DNA from: Bacillota bacterium
GTDB lineage: Bacteria; Bacillota; Clostridia; Tissierellales; Peptoniphilaceae
Direction of reading: 5' to 3'
Assembly (NCBI GenBank): GCA_023418835.1
Contig: JAEZYW010000032.1
Span: forward strand, 1-16,442
Length of the DNA: 16,442 nucleotides
Positions within the stretch are counted from its first letter, which is position 1, and every line of letters starts with the position of its first letter. The notes beneath the pieces were generated by a model, which saw nothing but the letters and a program-made list of their open reading frames with translations, had not been told where the DNA came from and searched no databases. Positions 15,017-16,442 of this stretch are shown here, in pieces. A program made the translations under genes and the position numbers.

Positions 15017-16346
15017 AAATGCATTCAATCCAGAAGATAAAAATGAAAACTTTGACAGTGAAAAAGAAGAATCTTTTGATGAGATACCTGATTCAGATGT
15101 TGAATTAGAAAGCGAAGACTACGAAGATTTTTCTGAAGAAGATGTTGAAATATTAGAAGAACCCACTGAAGAAGAAATTGTTGAGGAAATCACTGTAATA
15201 GAAGAACTAGTGGAAGATGATTTTAATGAATACGAAACAGAAGAGGATGAAATTTTTGTCGAAACCATAGAAGAAGTCTATATTGATGAAACCTTGGAAG
15301 ATGAGAAGGATCATACCGAAGAGATTGTTGTAAAACATATTGACGAAGAAATTGTCGAAGAAAATGACAACGCCAATGGATTTTTTGGTTTTTTCAAAAA
15401 AGTTTTCACTGGACTAGAGAAAACTAGAAATAATTTTACAGATAAAATCAATGAAGTCCTTGGAAATTACATGATAATAGATGAGGAGCTGTATGAAGAT
15501 TTAGAAGACATATTAATAACAGCAGATGTTGGAGTAGAGACAACAATTGGATTAATAAACAATCTTCGAAATACAATAAAAGAAAATAAAGTGACAGACC
15601 CCAATATGGTAATGCCACTTTTAGCAGAAGAAGCAAAAAAATTAATCACTTTGGAAGAAGATAAAAAAACCTTCGATCCTAAAAAAGTTCCAACTATCAT
15701 TTTGGTTGTAGGGGTTAATGGAGTTGGAAAGACGACAACTATTGGGAAATTAGCTCATAAATATAAAGAACAGGATAAAAAAGTTCTACTAGTCGCTGCC
15801 GATACATTTAGAGCCGCTGCTACTGAACAATTGCAAGAATGGGCTAGAAGAGCTAATGTTGACATCGTTCATCATAACGAAGGAGCAGATCCAGCCGCAG
15901 TCGTTTTCGATGCAATTCAAGCTGCAAAGGCTCGAAATGTAGATATAGTTTTATGCGATACAGCTGGTAGGCTTCATAATAAAGCAAATCTAATGAACGA
16001 GTTGGAAAAGATGTATCGAATTATTGATAAAAATTATCCTGAAGCAAATAAAGAATCTTTAGTTGTATTAGATGCTACTACAGGACAAAATGCATTATTG
16101 CAAGCTAGAGAGTTTAAAGAAGTTTCCAATGTAACGGGTATTGTAATTACTAAATTAGATGGAACTGCTAAAGGCGGAATAGTATTGCCTCTAATACACG
16201 AACTCCAAGTTCCAGTTGTATATATTGGAGTTGGTGAGAAAATAGACGATCTACAAGCCTTTGACTCTAATACTTTTATAGAATCTATTTTTGGCACAAA
16301 AGAAAACCTGGGTTATAGAGTGACCCCAAAAAGTTGGACTTTATAG
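15000..16346 (+). CDS. ftsY: Signal recognition particle receptor FtsY, 3' end probably altered by an IS
   Basis: FtsY is the GTPase that docks signal recognition particles and their ribosomes at the membrane. A short amphipathic start (MFKWLKNAF) is followed by a very acidic A region (about 11-123), then the NG domain. Visible GTPase motifs are GVNGVGKTTT (238-247), ADTFRAAATEQL (268-279), DTAGR (320-324), TKLDG (384-388) and the closing GVGEKIDDL (410-418). Most FtsY proteins end soon after the FIESIFG-like helix (426-432). Here about 16 more residues follow, and the last eight (VTPKSWTL) and the stop are read from sequence that matches an IS150-type terminal repeat. The GTPase core is intact, so it should still work. 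AGAGGG lies 9 bases before the ATG. The usual downstream ffh is not in view. Confidence 0.95.
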   Translation: MFKWLKNAFNPEDKNENFDSEKEESFDEIPDSDVELESEDYEDFSEEDVEILEEPTEEEIVEEITVIEELVEDDFNEYETEEDEIFVETIEEVYIDETLEDEKDHTEEIVVKHIDEEIVEENDNANGFFGFFKKVFTGLEKTRNNFTDKINEVLGNYMIIDEELYEDLEDILITADVGVETTIGLINNLRNTIKENKVTDPNMVMPLLAEEAKKLITLEEDKKTFDPKKVPTIILVVGVNGVGKTTTIGKLAHKYKEQDKKVLLVAADTFRAAATEQLQEWARRANVDIVHHNEGADPAAVVFDAIQAAKARNVDIVLCDTAGRLHNKANLMNELEKMYRIIDKNYPEANKESLVVLDATTGQNALLQAREFKEVSNVTGIVITKLDGTAKGGIVLPLIHELQVPVVYIGVGEKIDDLQAFDSNTFIESIFGTKENLGYRVTPKSWTL

Positions 16347-16383
16347 AGTAAGTATAAATATTTGTACTTACTCTATTTTTTTG
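16343..16383 (+). terminator. Perfect hairpin terminator within the IS end
   Basis: A 12-bp perfect stem (16343-16354 pairing with 16365-16376) closes a 10-base loop and is followed by a run of T (16376-16382). It works for transcripts coming from ftsY. The ftsY stop codon (16344-16346) lies inside the left arm. On the minus strand the hairpin is not directly followed by a T run. Confidence 0.85.
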
Positions 16384-16384
16384 C

Positions 16385-16442
16385 TTAAGCAGTTAACACC
16401 TTTTTTCTATATTCAACTGGACTTAACCAGTTGAGTTTCTCT
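16385..16442 (-). CDS. IS3-family transposase, C-terminal end only
   Basis: On the minus strand the frame from the window edge reads EKLNWLSPVEYRKKVLTA and then stops at 16387-16385. The LxxLSPVEYR motif is the characteristic last segment of the DDE transposase (OrfB) of the IS3 family. Only 18 codons are visible, so the catalytic DDE residues, the frameshift site and OrfA lie outside the window. It runs opposite to ftsY and ends 38 bases past the ftsY stop. The family call is secure for such a short piece. Whether the element is intact cannot be judged. Confidence 0.85.
   Translation of the reverse strand, partial: EKLNWLSPVEYRKKVLTA

Larger units (their letters stand above)
16316..16442 (-). 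mobile_element. Right end of an IS3-family (IS150-like) insertion sequence
   Basis: The stretch TGACCCCAAAAAGTTGGAC (16321-16339) resembles the terminal inverted repeats of IS150-group elements as I recall them. It points inward to a transposase 3' end on the minus strand whose stop is about 65 bases away, a normal layout for the right end of an IS3-family element. The exact border is unclear: it may be at 16321 or about 5 bases earlier. The rest of the element lies beyond the window. Confidence 0.75.

Noticed and set aside
16363..16385. IS border at the TGTACTTA stretch, with the hairpin as native ftsY terminator
   Set aside because: It is possible because IS3 ends begin with TG, but the terminal-repeat match at 16321-16339 is longer and explains the extra FtsY tail; kept as the main alternative.
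1..16442. CRISPR array, tRNA, rRNA, riboswitch, phage or defence genes
   Set aside because: No regularly spaced repeats, cloverleaf, conserved rRNA segment or aptamer-like leader was seen; all long frames are explained by core genes.

Overview
The window is AT-rich, gene-dense DNA from a low-GC Gram-positive anaerobe. Gene order (rlmN-stp-prkC-rsgA-rpe-thiN, then ackA-yceD-rpmF-plsX-acpP-rnc-radical SAM-smc-ftsY) and the PASTA kinase point to Clostridia or Tissierellia. That placement is inference; genus and species cannot be read from the sequence alone. Almost everything is chromosomal core. The exception is the extreme right end, where an insertion sequence begins.

Positions 1-5154 (+) form one tightly packed operon. 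It holds the 3' end of rlmN (rRNA/tRNA adenosine methylation), the PP2C phosphatase stp with its partner PASTA kinase prkC, the ribosome-assembly GTPase rsgA, ribulose-phosphate epimerase rpe and thiamine pyrophosphokinase thiN. Most junctions overlap or are separated by only a few bases. thiN meets the opposite-strand gene tmcAL (tRNA-Met cytidine acetate ligase) stop codon to stop codon, with no bases between them. tmcAL and ackA (acetate kinase) diverge from an 86-bp gap whose near-palindromic -10 region can be read as a promoter in both directions.

A strong promoter at 7611-7639 starts yceD-rpmF. A hairpin terminator follows rpmF, and a second promoter precedes plsX-acpP-rnc-radical SAM-smc-ftsY. 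The last four genes overlap one another by 14-20 bases or more. This block joins translation, phospholipid/fatty-acid synthesis, RNA processing, chromosome condensation and membrane protein targeting. The early coding part of rnc holds a long inverted repeat, which is notable because RNase III cleaves double-stranded RNA and often regulates its own message.

From about 16316 the sequence looks like the right end of an IS3-family (IS150-like) element, with the last 18 codons of a transposase on the minus strand at 16385-16442. The element's terminal repeat appears to have run into the 3' end of ftsY, supplying its last codons, its stop codon and a perfect hairpin terminator. No tRNA, rRNA, CRISPR array or riboswitch was seen, and no gene-free stretch exceeds 300 bases. 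I did not find an obviously new multi-gene system. The best leads are the IS-ftsY junction, the rnc hairpin and the shared ackA/tmcAL promoter.
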